Below, in pieces: positions 34,199 to 44,621 of a DNA stretch of 64,000 nt. Each line of letters opens with the position of its first letter. Within the stretch, counting starts at the first letter, position 1. The stretch comes from Cladocopium goreaui (taxonomy: Eukaryota > Sar > Dinophyceae > Suessiales > Symbiodiniaceae): contig CAMXCT020000891.1 of assembly GCA_947184155.2 (NCBI GenBank), positions 742,790-806,789 on the forward strand, given 5' to 3'. Under the pieces are notes generated by a model. That model was not told where the DNA came from. It was given only the letters and a program-made list of their open reading frames with translations, and did no database searches. Made by a program: the position numbers and the translations under genes.

Positions 34199-34671
34199 AT
34201 CTAAGTTTCAGAACAAACAGAAATTTTTCCGTCCCAATTTGACACCTGATTTCCTTGCAAGAAAAAGGACATACGTCTGGTTTCTCCGTTCACCTATCCC
34301 TTGACTGCTTCCCCCCCTCAATGCTTCTAGGGTGTCTGTGGACGGCAGAATCCACAGCTATTGCGGGTACTCCTCAACAGGTGGCAGCATTAGGCAGCCA
34401 CTGCAGCGACGCACTGCCTGAAGCGTGGCGGAAAAGCAATCAATTCAGAAGCAAGTTTGTGATGAAACAACAATTCTGTCTCAGTTTTTTTTGCTTTAAG
34501 TTTTGAACTGATCTGATCCGTCCCATGTCAGGAGGCTTTTCCCATCTGTTCCAGCAGCCGTTTGGCTTTGCTTGGTCACCCTTCTGCTGTCTTTGTCCCA
34601 ACAGCGCCCCCACACATGATCACAGAACATTGATCACGCAGCAAACAATGTGAAAATTATCCTGTCTACTG
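34199..34671. other. Spacer between ASCH exon and kinase locus
   Basis: No gene is seen. It includes the diverged copy (34577-34628) of the CCAACAG-containing text at 31316-31372. Confidence 0.4.
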
Positions 34672-34726
34672 GCTCATCTGGCACACATGGCGGCAGCGTG
34701 TCTGGAGTTGGCCAGGGAGGCATGTG
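34672..34726 (-). pseudogene. Remnant of a Ulp1-gene linker
   Basis: GGCTCATCTGGCACACATGG and the bases that follow match 14979-15030, the Pro-rich linker region of the Ulp1 gene, in the same orientation, with a 3-bp gap and a few changes. It lies 36 bp downstream of the kinase stop. It shows that a transposase/Ulp1-type gene once lay next to this kinase copy. Confidence 0.6.
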
Positions 34727-34761
34727 AAATTTCTCCTGTCTGCCTGACAGGCTTTGCCATG

Positions 34762-35934
34762 TCAGAGCGCAGGTCTCAAGGATTGCATACTTGGCCACTG
34801 GCGCTTAGCTGGCTCAGGGTCACAAGCCTTCAACACTGTCTGCCTCCAAAGCGTTGCCTCTACAGCGCTCACTCTCCGACAAAGTAAGACTGTCTCCCTC
34901 TCTGCGTGTCCCGGCTGTGACTTGCCCGTGCCACACAGAAGCGATAGCAGTTTCCCATGCTGTCGGGCCCATGCCTGGACAACAACACTTTCGCTCTCTT
35001 CTGCTTGGCTTCGAAATGGTGCAAACAGGTGCGCCTGAGTCAGCATGTAGAACACCAAGGCACAGAAGCTGAAGATATCTACGGCTGGCTGCAGAAGAGA
35101 CCTGAGGTGCCGGCGAGAGACATACCACAGCTCATTTGGTCTGTAATATGGGCTGGTGTAGGCTGGAAAACGGGTAGGTTCGCGAGGATCTGTGTCCATG
35201 GATTCTGCCATCCCCAGGTCACAAATGGTGATCTGCCTGGTGCTGGCTGACCACAGCACGTTGTCGGGCTTGATGTCTAAATGCACCAAACGTGCCTGGC
35301 CATGCATAGCCCTCAAAGCAGACTGAGCTTGCGCTGTAGCCATCCACATCTCCTGGCTACCAAACGGCTGGCACTGGCTGAGACTGGCTCCTTTGTACTC
35401 ATAAGCAATCCATGCAGGCTTGGCTCTGTCATCTGCTTGGACCACTGCGCTGAAATGCCGGAGTGTCCTCTCACCAACCTTCTGACATAAGGCCTGGCAC
35501 ATGTGCAGCTCCCATGTCATATCTAGGCTGTCATGAGGAAACACTTTCAGCGCCACTGGCTGGCCTGTTGAAGGGCTGACCGCGTAGTAGACCTTACCAT
35601 AGGACCCACTCCCTAACAAGCCTTCGGTCTGGTAGTGGCCATGACACTGCGGCTTCTTGCCTGTCTGACTGCCGGCAGCCTCTGCGCTGTCGGCATTTGG
35701 TTGCTCAGCTGCAACTCCCCGACGCTGCACACCGATGTTTGCCAACTGCCTGTTCTGCTCCTGAAACTCCTGCACGCATTGCTGTCTGTATACCATCTTC
35801 TCGCCGTCTGACAGTGCCCTCCATGCCTGACCGAGGCGCTTCATCTCAGCAGCATGGCTGTCTTTACTGCCATCTGCGTTGTACCACTTCTGGGTGAACA
35901 GAGCAAAGGGCCTTCTGGCTGACTGGCTGAGCAT
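34762..35934 (-). CDS. HMG-box/protein kinase fusion
   Basis: 390 residues from ATG. Residues about 7-65 form an HMG box: RRPFALFTQKWYN, then LGQAWRALSDGEKMVYRQQC. Residues about 101-385 form a protein kinase: glycine loop GSGSYGKV (108-115), Lys130 in VALKVF, HLDIKPDNVL (218-227) with the catalytic Asp, and ICDLGMAE, where DLG replaces DFG. PYYRPNELW stands in for the APE region, followed by the PAVDIFSFCALVFYML helix. All core catalytic residues are present, so activity is plausible. HMG box plus kinase in one short protein is an unusual architecture; it would tether a kinase to DNA or chromatin. The adjacent Ulp1-gene scrap suggests it belongs to a mobile element. Confidence 0.75.
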   Translation of the reverse strand: MLSQSARRPFALFTQKWYNADGSKDSHAAEMKRLGQAWRALSDGEKMVYRQQCVQEFQEQNRQLANIGVQRRGVAAEQPNADSAEAAGSQTGKKPQCHGHYQTEGLLGSGSYGKVYYAVSPSTGQPVALKVFPHDSLDMTWELHMCQALCQKVGERTLRHFSAVVQADDRAKPAWIAYEYKGASLSQCQPFGSQEMWMATAQAQSALRAMHGQARLVHLDIKPDNVLWSASTRQITICDLGMAESMDTDPREPTRFPAYTSPYYRPNELWYVSRRHLRSLLQPAVDIFSFCALVFYMLTQAHLFAPFRSQAEESESVVVQAWARQHGKLLSLLCGTGKSQPGHAERETVLLCRRVSAVEATLWRQTVLKACDPEPAKRQWPSMQSLRPAL

Positions 35935-37440
35935 ACCAAGCCAGCGCGCTTGGCCTGGCTACGGACTGTGCGCCCCTTGCCTGCTCGCCCAGCTTGACTG
36001 CCTTTGGCCATGCTTCTTGTCTATTCGAGCCAATTCATAGAAGAAAGAGAGGTGCATACACAGTGTTTAAAAGAGATCACCCATGGCAGATGGTAAATCA
36101 TCCGTGCACCACACCCTGAAAAACAAGGTCCCAGCCGATCCCAGTCCCGGATTCCATTGGAGAAGATTTATTTTTACTGGTCATGGTTGCATCTACATCC
36201 CACCAGCAACAAACTTAAACACAGAACCAAACTCACAAGAGTTTGCAACTTGAGTTGCTCTGAAGCAGTGCCAATCTCAAATACCCTGCCACAGACAAAG
36301 TGGACAATACTACAGTATCTATGCAATGATTCCTACCTATGGCAAACACATAAGCCTTCGCACAATGGTCGGCAATCAATTTGATGGTTGAAATATCATG
36401 CACTCGGTACTTCAGCCGCTTCAGCCAAGATGCCCGCGCTTCTGGTCTAGAAGTGGCCCCCACCAGCAAGCATAAGAGCTGCGCCATGCGAATCATGACG
36501 AAGTGATTCTGACGTAGAATCCTTGGCCCGCGTGACTTGATGAGCATGGGCCACATGGGGTCGCAAACCGGGAACAGTGTTGATGTTTGCTACCTACATG
36601 CAACTTAAGGGGCAAATTGCCATAAAAGAAAGATCTTACTGGCACCAACTCTTGACCAACGCTCCCTGGCTTTTGGGTTCCTACTTGAATGAGCATGCAT
36701 CACCATCGAAAATATTCTCCTGAGCCACCTGCTGTCACCCATCGGAATTGACCTGTGCAGTCTAACCTACTAAAGATGATAATTCATGATGACATATTAC
36801 AAAGTATTCTCATTATACTGAAATACCGTAGTAGGCCTCATGACCTTGAGCAGTTTTCCCCAGCTCACGGCATCAAGGCCTGCCCGACCCCCAACCGTTC
36901 CATCAGCTTCCACATATTGATTTGTCCAGGCATGTTGGCCTATGGCCACATGAAGGGCACCCCGACGGATGCCACATAAGAGCGGGGCACAAGGGGTTCC
37001 GTGCCCGTCTTGAACCCGTCGACAGCGACGCGTCGACAATGTTGCGACGTGACAAATTCCATGTGCAGCTTCAGCACATTCAAATCATCAAATCAAAGGC
37101 CTACAACACAGTATATACTTATGGCTAATGCAAGTTGTTTACGCATATTTTTTTGAACATCCACTTAGTAACAATTGACTTTATGTCTGGTGAGCGGCAG
37201 AGCATGTTCAATGTATAGGACACCAGAACGGATTGCCCGGACCAGTCCACTTCCATTTAGTTTTAGCCCTCCATGAGGTCGCCTTGAGTTCCTCACAGGG
37301 CACCTGGCATAAAGCCTCATAGTGGTGGAAAATAATTACTTACCGGTTTCCGGCCGAGTCTCCCAAGGAATTTGATTACTGTAATTAATGGTGGGCCTTC
37401 TACACGTACTGTGATTGCCATTTTGCGACAGCAAGGTTCT
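35935..37440. other. Region without a recognisable gene
   Basis: A minus-strand frame at 36233-36556 gives a helical product with no domain I know, probably non-coding. Nothing else is supported. Confidence 0.4.
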
Positions 37441-38714
37441 GGAGGTTGAAGTCCTTAAAAAAACAAGTCTGAAACAAGTCCGAAACAAGTCTGAAAATCT
37501 ACTATTGGGGGGGGGCGCACCGGTTTGCTTTGATGCCTTAAGAAAAAGTCCATGTGCTGCTACTGGGCTTTCTTTCATTCCTTTACTCCTGGCTTCTTTG
37601 CCCCCCTTCCACACTAGCCTTTGTCCCTTGGCCGAAAGAATACAAACTACAAAATTGGTTTGAAGGGGAAGCATGCTGCATCGAAGGGGCGTCGTGGCAG
37701 TTGTGATCATCGTCACGAAGGTAGTAGTGGTGTAATCAGCCTTGTGGTGGAATCAGTTTCAGTTCTGATCATCGTCAAGGCGGGTAGTCATTACGCCCAA
37801 TGCCTCAGTAGTAAACGTCGTTGTCGTAGCATTGTAAGTATCACTAGTAATAGTATCCGTACTAGTAGTACGGGTGGAAGAAGAAGTAGTAGTAGTAGAA
37901 GTAATACTACTTGTTGTCGTATTAGGAGTAGTAGTCCTAGTAGTAGTAGTAGTAGTACTAGTACTAGTACTAGTACTAGTACTAGTACTAGTACTAGTAG
38001 TGGTAGTCGTCGTAGTAGTAGTAGTAGTACTAGTACACTAGTACTAGTACTAGTACTAGTAGTAGTAATAGTAGTAGTAGTACTAGTACACTAGTACTAG
38101 TACTAGTACTAGTACTAGTAGTAGTAATAGTAGTAGTAGTAGTAGTAATCGTAGTAGTAATAGTAGTAGTAGTAGTACTAGTAGTAGTAGTAGTACTAGT
38201 ACTAGTAGTACTAGTAGTACTAGTAGTACTAGTAGTACTAGTAGTACTAGTAGTACTAGTAGTACTAGTAGTACTAGTAGTACTAGTAGTACTAGTAGTA
38301 CTAGTAGTACTAGTAGAAGAAGAAGTAGTGGTCGTAGTAGAAGAAGTCAGTTTCTTGAGGTTGAAGTCCTTTAAAAAAACACTCTGAAACAGTCTGAAAC
38401 AAGTCTGAAAATGCACTAATTATTCGAATGAGACAAAGGGAGGGGGGCGCACCGGTTTGCTTTGATGCCTTAAGAAAAAGTCCGTGTGCTGCTACTGGAT
38501 TTTCTTTCATTCCTTTACTCCTGGCTTCTTTGCCCCCCTTCCACACTAGCCTTTGTCCCTTGGCCGATAATACAAACGACAAAATTGGTTTGAAGGGGAA
38601 GAATGCTGCATCGAAGGGGCGTCATGGCAGTTGTGATCATCGTCACGAGGATGGTAGTCGTGTAATCAGCATTGTGTCAGTGGTGAAATCACAGTTTCAG
38701 TTGTGATCATCGTC
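37441..38714. repeat. (AGT)n / (ACTAGTAGT)n array between two direct repeats (M3)
   Basis: M3 copies lie at 37441-37778 and 38356-38714, starting GAGGTTGAAGTCCTT and ending near GATCATCGTCA. Each opens with two or three GTCTGAAACA-type words and contains CCCTTGGCCGA, both shared with M2 of the (ACT)n composites. The array between them (about 37850-38330) is AGT triplets, with a pure 9-bp unit ACTAGTAGT at about 38200-38313. ACTAGT is self-complementary, so the array can pair with itself. Confidence 0.85.
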
Positions 38715-39759
38715 AGAGTCTTTCAGGCTTTGCATGTGAAGGTTTGGGGGCATGTAAGGATTTTGTAAGAGTAGTAGCCATTGTCGTCGAACGAGAGAAA
38801 AAATATATAATTCGTTGTGCTGCTATGGCGAGGGTAGTGATGGTCGAAGCAAGCGTGGTAGTAATCGAAGCAGTCGTAGATCATGCCAATGCGAGGCAAA
38901 CATGGCCAAACATAATATGGTATCTTGGTAGCTTCATCATAAGAACTCCTGCAAATTCAAAGAGAATCAGTCATCAGGCAACATAATTTATTACAACAGA
39001 TAGCGCCACTCTGAAACACCCCCCTAATAAAAAGAATGCGTTCCCAAAATTTCGAATTTTATTATTAGGGGGGGGGGGAGGGGGGGGGGGCCCGTTTATT
39101 AATAGGGGGTAGGGATTATTTTTTCCGCATCGTGGCTGATTTTTTTCACCTCAAGTTTTTTTCACGTTTCCAAGAAAAATGTGTCTGTCGACCAAAATCT
39201 GACAGATAGTTTGCGCACGGACCAGGACAATGTTTAATCTTGCGGAATCTGCATTCAAAAATTTTGTCTGTAAAATGTAAAATTTAGTTTCTTAATGTTT
39301 AAATTTGTTAGTTTTTCAATGTTAGACTGGAATCTTGGCCCCAGTGAAAAGTTACCATTTCGATCAATTTCGAGAACTCGAAGCACTTCGAAAAATTGCA
39401 ATTGAGCATTTGTGCATATTTCTGAGACACGGTGAGCTTAACTCCATCGTGTCGGAGGCAATCCCCATGGAATTGTGGTGTTTTTTTGGTTTGGTGTGGC
39501 TCAGGCCCCGTTTTGTGTTGCTTCGCTGTTTTCTCTGCCGGCAAAACGCAAATCTGGCCGGGAGATTTGCGTGTCGTCGCTGTTGCCGTGTTTCTTGTTT
39601 TTGTGGGGTTTTTTCCATGGTTTGCCTCGTTTGTGAAGCCAAAGGGTTTCATACTTTTTGCACACTTTTATACCGCTTCTCTCACTGTCAGGACATAGGC
39701 CTTAGAGCGAGATCGGCCGCAACAGAGGGGAAAAAAAAAATGCAATTGAGCAGACTTAC
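38715..39759. other. Spacer, no gene recognised
   Basis: A foldback lies at 39018-39073. Frames at 39335-39817 on both strands give Cys- and Phe-rich or basic products without domains. Confidence 0.4.
39018..39091. repeat. CCCCCTAATAA foldback with G-run
   Basis: CCCCCCTAATAAAAAGAATG is inverted in TTTTATTATTAGGGGGG ending near 39073, and a long G tract runs to 39091. The same words occur at 13854-13994. The T-rich flank (TTTTTTTCACCTCA) is shared too. Confidence 0.6.
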
Positions 39760-39810
39760 AGACATTTCCGAAACAAGGAAACTTCAAGCAATTTCAGATT
39801 TTTTTTGGGA

Positions 39811-40018
39811 GACTTAAGGAGAGCAGAGCACCTGAAACGACTTCGGAGACTGAAGGCTTAAGGAAATTTGAGGGAACTTAGTGAAATTAAAAGAAACTTG
39901 CAGAGACTTCGAGAGACACGAGGAAATTTAAAGAAGTTTGAGGCGGCTTAAGAGACTTAATGCGACTTAAGGCGACTGAGGGGACCCAAAGAAACTCAAG
40001 AGACTTGAGACAACTCAA
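39811..40018. repeat. Degenerate GAGACTTAAG-type repeat
   Basis: About 200 bp built from imperfect copies of words such as GAGACTTAAGG, GGCGACTTAAG and GAGACTTCGAG. The period is about 10-15 bp. It leads directly into the (GTT)n region. Confidence 0.6.
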
Positions 40019-40039
40019 ATATTTTTTTTGGCTGTCGTG

Positions 40040-40076
40040 GTTGTTGTTGTTGTTGTTGTCGTGGTTGTGGTTGTGG

Positions 40077-40108
<32 letters not shown>

Positions 40109-40735
40109 GGTTGTTGGTTGTTTTTGTTGTTGTTGTTGTGGTTGTTGTGGTTGTTGTGGTTGTTGTGGTTGTTGTGGTTGTTGTGGTTGTTGTGGTTGTT
40201 GTGGTTGTTGTGGTTGTTGTGGTTGGTGTGGGTGTTGTGGTTGTTGTGGTTGTTGTGGTTGTTGTGGTTGTTGTGGTTGTTGTGGTTGTTGTGGTTGTTG
40301 TGGCTTGTTGGAGTGGTGGTTGTTGTGGTTGGTGGTTTGTGGTTGTTGTGGTGGTGTGGTTGTTGTGGTCGTGTGGTTGTTGTGGTTGTTGTTGGTTTGT
40401 GGTGGTTGTGGTGTTGTTGGTGGTTGTTGTGGTTGTTGTGGTTGTTTGTGGTTGTTGTTGTTGTTTGTTGTGGTTGTTGTGGTTGTTGTGGTTGTTGTGG
40501 TTGTTGTGGTTGTTGTGGTTGTTGTGGTTGTTGTGGTTGTTGTGGTTGTTGTGGTTGTTGTGGTTGTTGTGGGTTGTTGTGGTTGTTGTGTTGTTGTGGT
40601 TGTGTGGTTGTGGTTTTGGGTTGTTGTTGTTGTTGTGGTTGTAGTTGTGGTTGTGGTTGTGGTTGTCGTCGTCGTCGTCGTGTCCTTGTCGTCGTCATGG
40701 TTGTCATCGTTGTCATCGTTGTCATCGTTGTCCGG
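40040..40735. repeat. (TTGTTGTGG)n and related G/T-rich array
   Basis: Plus-strand DNA is almost only G and T for about 700 bp. A 9-bp unit TTGTTGTGG dominates 40127-40310 and 40466-40575, with (GTT)n at the left and (GTC)n/(ATC)n at the right. The strand bias is extreme and favours slipped, triplex or G-rich structures. All three forward frames and one reverse frame are open over long stretches because the array contains no stop words. Confidence 0.9.
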
Positions 40736-40839
40736 TGAAAGGGGCAGCCCGGAGGAAAGTCATTGTATGCGTTCCATGGCACGTGCTGCTCCCCATGCTC
40801 CTCATGCTGCACATATTGTCCATGCTGCCCATGCTGCTG

Positions 40840-40985
40840 CGGGCGGTGGTGGTGGTAATGGTGGTGATGGTGGAGGTTGTAGTGGTGGAGGTGGCGGTGG
40901 TGGTGGTTGTTCTTGTTGTGTTGTTGTTCTTGTGGTTGTTGTCGTTCTTCTGCTTTTTCTTCTTCTTTTTGCCGTTCTCGCGTGT
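40840..40985. repeat. (GGT)n/(GTT)n-rich repeat
   Basis: A second G/T-rich block of GGTGGT, GTTGTT and CTTCTT words, less regular than the first. Confidence 0.7.
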
Positions 40986-41179
40986 ATCCACTACCGTTGA
41001 AACACGTCGCTGCGTCCACCGCTGCACGTTTCAACTTTTCATTCGCGGACGGTTGTTTCAATGTTTGGTCGCCTTTGTCACCTCTTTGTCCATGCGCTAT
41101 CCAGCTTACAAGTGGCGAACGCCCAGTGTATGACTCTACGTTCTCTAGCTCCTTGTCTTCGCGCAGCGCGCGAAAAACA

Positions 41180-41560
41180 CAGGTTCGCAGCAGGAAAAAA
41201 ACATCGGAACGGAAAAAAACACGTTTGGCAGCAGGAAAAAAAACGCCTTGCAGCAGGAAAAAGCTGCTTCCGCAGCGGGAAAAAACGCCAGCAAAAAATG
41301 CCGCTTCGCAGCGGGAAAAATTCAAAGCAGCAGAAAAAACACCTTGCAGCAGCACAAAAGCACCTTTGCAGCAGAAAAAATGCATTTTGGAGGCAGCGGG
41401 AAAAACCGTCCGAGGCGGGAAAAAACCCGTCCGAGGCAAGAAAAAAACCGGCCGAGGCAGGAAAAAAACCAGCAGCAGAGAAAGTCCAGCTTTGCAACCC
41501 AAAAAGTTGCCGCAACGGAAAAAATACATTTCCGCAACGGGAAAAAGCAGCAGCCCTGAG
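41180..41560. repeat. Degenerate GCAGCGGGAAAAAA repeat
   Basis: About 18 imperfect copies of a 17-25 bp unit with consensus close to CGCAGCAGGAAAAAAAC. Variant subfamilies include CCGTCCGAGGCGGGAAAAAA near 41405-41470. It is followed to about 41770 by loose ATGAAAATGA words. No gene assigned. Confidence 0.75.
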
Positions 41561-41979
41561 TGCATGAATGAATCAATGACTGGGCGAAATGACATGAAAT
41601 GACATGACATGGAAATGCGCATGAAAATGAAGATGGAAATTTAGATTTCAATGAAAATGGTTTGAAACTGACAACGAATGAAAATGAGCATGACTTGAAC
41701 TTGAAAACAAACATGAAAATGACAATGGATTGACGATGAATACCTACATGAAAATGAACATGAATTACGCAGCAGAAAACCCAGAAAGCAAAAAAGAAAC
41801 GGCCATCCAAAGCACAAACAGCACTCTGACAGAATCACCTTGCAGCAGCACCCTGCAGCGGCACTAGCAACAAAACTTGTTTAATTTCCTTGAGCGCAAG
41901 ATGCTTGTGGTAAGAACATATATTACACTTATTTCTTGATGCGATGGCTCCAAAACAAAATCAAACACATGCATGCAAC

Positions 41980-42168
41980 TCAGCAAGCGCTCTTATTTTT
42001 TGACACGTGGGATTCAGCATCTTGAGTTAGTCTCGCGCCCTCCTCCGAGTTAGTCTCGCGCCCGTACGGTCGGGTAGGCGGAGACAATGAACATTCAATC
42101 GGCTTCCGGGCAAATGCCCCTTTTTTTTCCGTCCAACGCCTCATAGCTCTCGCCAGGTCGTTCATCAT
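41980..42168 (-). pseudogene. Possible exon related to 51847-52134
   Basis: The minus-strand text NDLARAMRRWTEKKG parallels NDLAEAMKALDGKKK at 52070-52110, and the DNA TCCGTCCAACGCC, with CGCCAGGTCGTT after it, is shared. An A/C-rich tract (ACAAAACAAAACAAAG words) lies on the right of both, at 42305-42390 and 52215-52305. The protein family is not known to me. Confidence 0.35.
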
Positions 42169-42390
42169 GCCTGTAAGCCAGTTGTATATTCACAAATTCG
42201 ATTAATTGATGCAAACACGTCATCCATCTTTACGATGGTGGACTTCAAAAGTGAACTGAGGTAGGACCAGTGCAAAGTCCTATAAGCTGTCACGATGCCA
42301 ACAGAAAACAAAACACAAAACAAAACAAAGAAACAAGACAAAGAAACAACCAAAGCAAAAGCAAACCCAAAACACAAAAACAGCAAAACA

Positions 42391-43348
42391 AACTAAAAAG
42401 GGCAGGGTGATCAGCTCCTCAGTTCATGACGTCGGTCACTTAAAGAAGGGTGATAGCATTGTATGGATGGGTGTCATCCTCAGGATTGGAATGGCGGTCA
42501 AACAAAACAAGACCCAACCGGCAACGATCACAAAAGCCGCCATACAGAACTCTGTGAGATAGGAACGTAAAACTTTGCACCGCTAAATTGTGCCTTGAAA
42601 ACCAAAACAAAACCTATCGCGATCAAAGTTACCCAAAGGCTTTTCCACAAATAAACAAACGTGAGTCAAACTTTCCGTGCTCTCTCGCTCAAATCACTCC
42701 AGACAACAAGCAACGCTTCAACACACACTCTGTTTCTCTCGCTCGGGCTTGAGCCAACGAATGTCGTTGGGTGTTCAGTTCAAATACTGTTTAAAGGTGA
42801 CAAAAACCAAGGAGGGGTTTTTGTCTAAACTGCAAACTGGATTCCAGTCTTGACGAAATTCCGAAAAGCGATCCACTGAGGATCAAAAGCTTTCATTCGG
42901 TTCTAAAACTGTTGAAATGTTTCCAAACTGTTCAAATAATGTTCGGTTTCCTACAAAAACATCACAACTCTCAACTACAAAACGAGACGAGTGCAACCGC
43001 AGTGTCGGTTGTGCTCGTTGAGTGTCACGAGATGCTCTATGAAGCATCGATCATCCAAAAACGTCCAAAAGTATATCTTCCACAGATGATATTCGGTCAA
43101 ATCAAAACTACAAACTACGATGTGTCCATTCACAATCGTTCCACGTCAAAATAGGCTCGTCCACAGACGATACTTGGTGAAATCAAAACTGTGCAAAGTC
43201 ACTAATCTCTCAGCGCTATACCAGGTAGGATTTTCACACCCCCTTTCGATGAGAGGTCAGTATGGAGTCTTCGTCCAATACGTAGTGCAGTCAATGCAAT
43301 GCAATGCAATCCAGAAAGTCATGGCGTCCCATCACAATCCAGAAAAAT
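42391..43348. other. Spacer, no gene recognised
   Basis: Short frames only. A near repeat of the ATATTCGGTCAAATCAAAAC type occurs at about 43089 and 43168. AATGCAATGCAATGCAATCC at 43293 is a short tandem repeat. Confidence 0.4.
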
Positions 43349-43930
43349 CTAGTCCTCTGACATACCTGCAATAGAAGAAGTTGACGAAGCAGTTCTTCGC
43401 TGGCGAGGTACTGAATCTCCGAATAAAACCTGTGTAGAATGTTCCATTGTACAACATGCAGTGCACCTTGCATATTCAGTCACTTGTAGACTCTTGAAAG
43501 TACGACAAAATCGGGTCAAATAAAACTTCTGTCCTTGTTCAGAAACAAAAATCCCTTGCCCAATCTCAAAAGTCGAAGATGAAATACGGCAGATTTCACA
43601 AATTGTAAGCCCTCTCTTCACATTGTCCCAATCTGGATAACAACGACAACGGCGATCAAGATGATAGCACCTCTCCGCAGTTCCAATGTACAAATGATAA
43701 GAAGACGAAGTCTGAGCTCTGTGCATTTGTCTGAAGTCTGACGTTTCATCCGATGTAGCCTGAGTATATTCAGCCTGAATTGTCGCATCCCTCAACTCTG
43801 GACTAACTTTCTCAATAACTGTCTTACGTTCCAGTGCTCCACAAAGCCAGAATATAACAACTGTCCCCAAAGATCCAATCATCACTCCAGTCAATGCAGA
43901 AAATAGCACCACAATGAGAAGCTCATCCAT
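43349..43930 (-). CDS. Single-pass membrane protein with two Cys/His modules
   Basis: 193 residues from ATG (MDELLIVVLF). Residues about 4-33 form one long hydrophobic segment (GVMIGSLGTVVIFWLCGAL), likely a membrane anchor or signal. Two related modules follow: YHLDRRCRCYPDW with LTICEIC, and KFYLTRFCRTF with ARCTACC. Each has the pattern aromatic-His/Leu-x3-C, a spacer, then CxxC, as in small metal-binding modules common in unassigned proteins. The second module has lost the His. No catalytic motif is seen. The frame is clean, so it may be a real gene, but neighbours give no hint of role. Confidence 0.5.
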   Translation of the reverse strand: MDELLIVVLFSALTGVMIGSLGTVVIFWLCGALERKTVIEKVSPELRDATIQAEYTQATSDETSDFRQMHRAQTSSSYHLYIGTAERCYHLDRRCRCYPDWDNVKRGLTICEICRISSSTFEIGQGIFVSEQGQKFYLTRFCRTFKSLQVTEYARCTACCTMEHSTQVLFGDSVPRQRRTASSTSSIAGMSED

Positions 43931-43975
43931 GGCTGGCGAACGCGGCGCGGCCGGCCCGGGCTACACGAAAAAGAA

Positions 43976-43995
43976 AACACACACACACACACAAC
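43976..43995. repeat. (CA)n microsatellite
   Basis: About nine CA units, just upstream of the small membrane-protein start codon. Confidence 0.8.
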
Positions 43996-44621
43996 AGAAC
44001 AAAACAACTGGAGTGTGAGCGTCCTGATGCGAGCACTCTCTCAACGGAGTTGATAGGCTCCTGAAACTAAACTGATGTCATCACCTGATTCCTGATGACA
44101 AAACCTGAGAATTCACTTAGTGAAGTCTTCACTGAAAACTGTGCCTGACAATCGAATGTCCCTGAATCCGCTGTGAACCATGCAAACATGCAAATTCCAC
44201 CGAACGGTTCAGCTGAAAAAGAAAACTGTGCTTTCCTGAAGTCAAACTGCTGACATGAAATGCAAACTGCAGTCAATGACAAACAAAATCACGATGTTTC
44301 TTCCTGTTGATCAATCCAACGAAGTGCAATAGCACGACAATAGAATCTGGCAAACTTATATGAGTATCTTTCCGTCATCGAATAGTTGACCTGATTCAAT
44401 GGAGCGTGGTCCTGAGCACACTTACATTGAAATCTCTTTCCAAGAGGTAAGCCTTGGAGCGCCTCGAATGCCAACAAACCTGCTTCATCATGGCTCCCAA
44501 AACAGGATCCAAAAAACCAGTAGAAACATGGCGGCCAGAAAGGGACCTCGACTGTACAAGAAACAAAGTGGGACGCAGAGAGAGAAAAAGCATGTATTAA
44601 CACTTACGCTCATGCTAGTGC

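Noticed and set aside
36233..36556. 107-codon minus-strand frame with helical text
   Set aside because: It looks mildly protein-like but has no homologue I recognise and no supporting neighbour.
40015..41622. 535-codon minus-strand frame, rich in Asn/His/Gln
   Set aside because: It crosses three unrelated low-complexity arrays; forward frames are open as well, and there is no domain or clear start.
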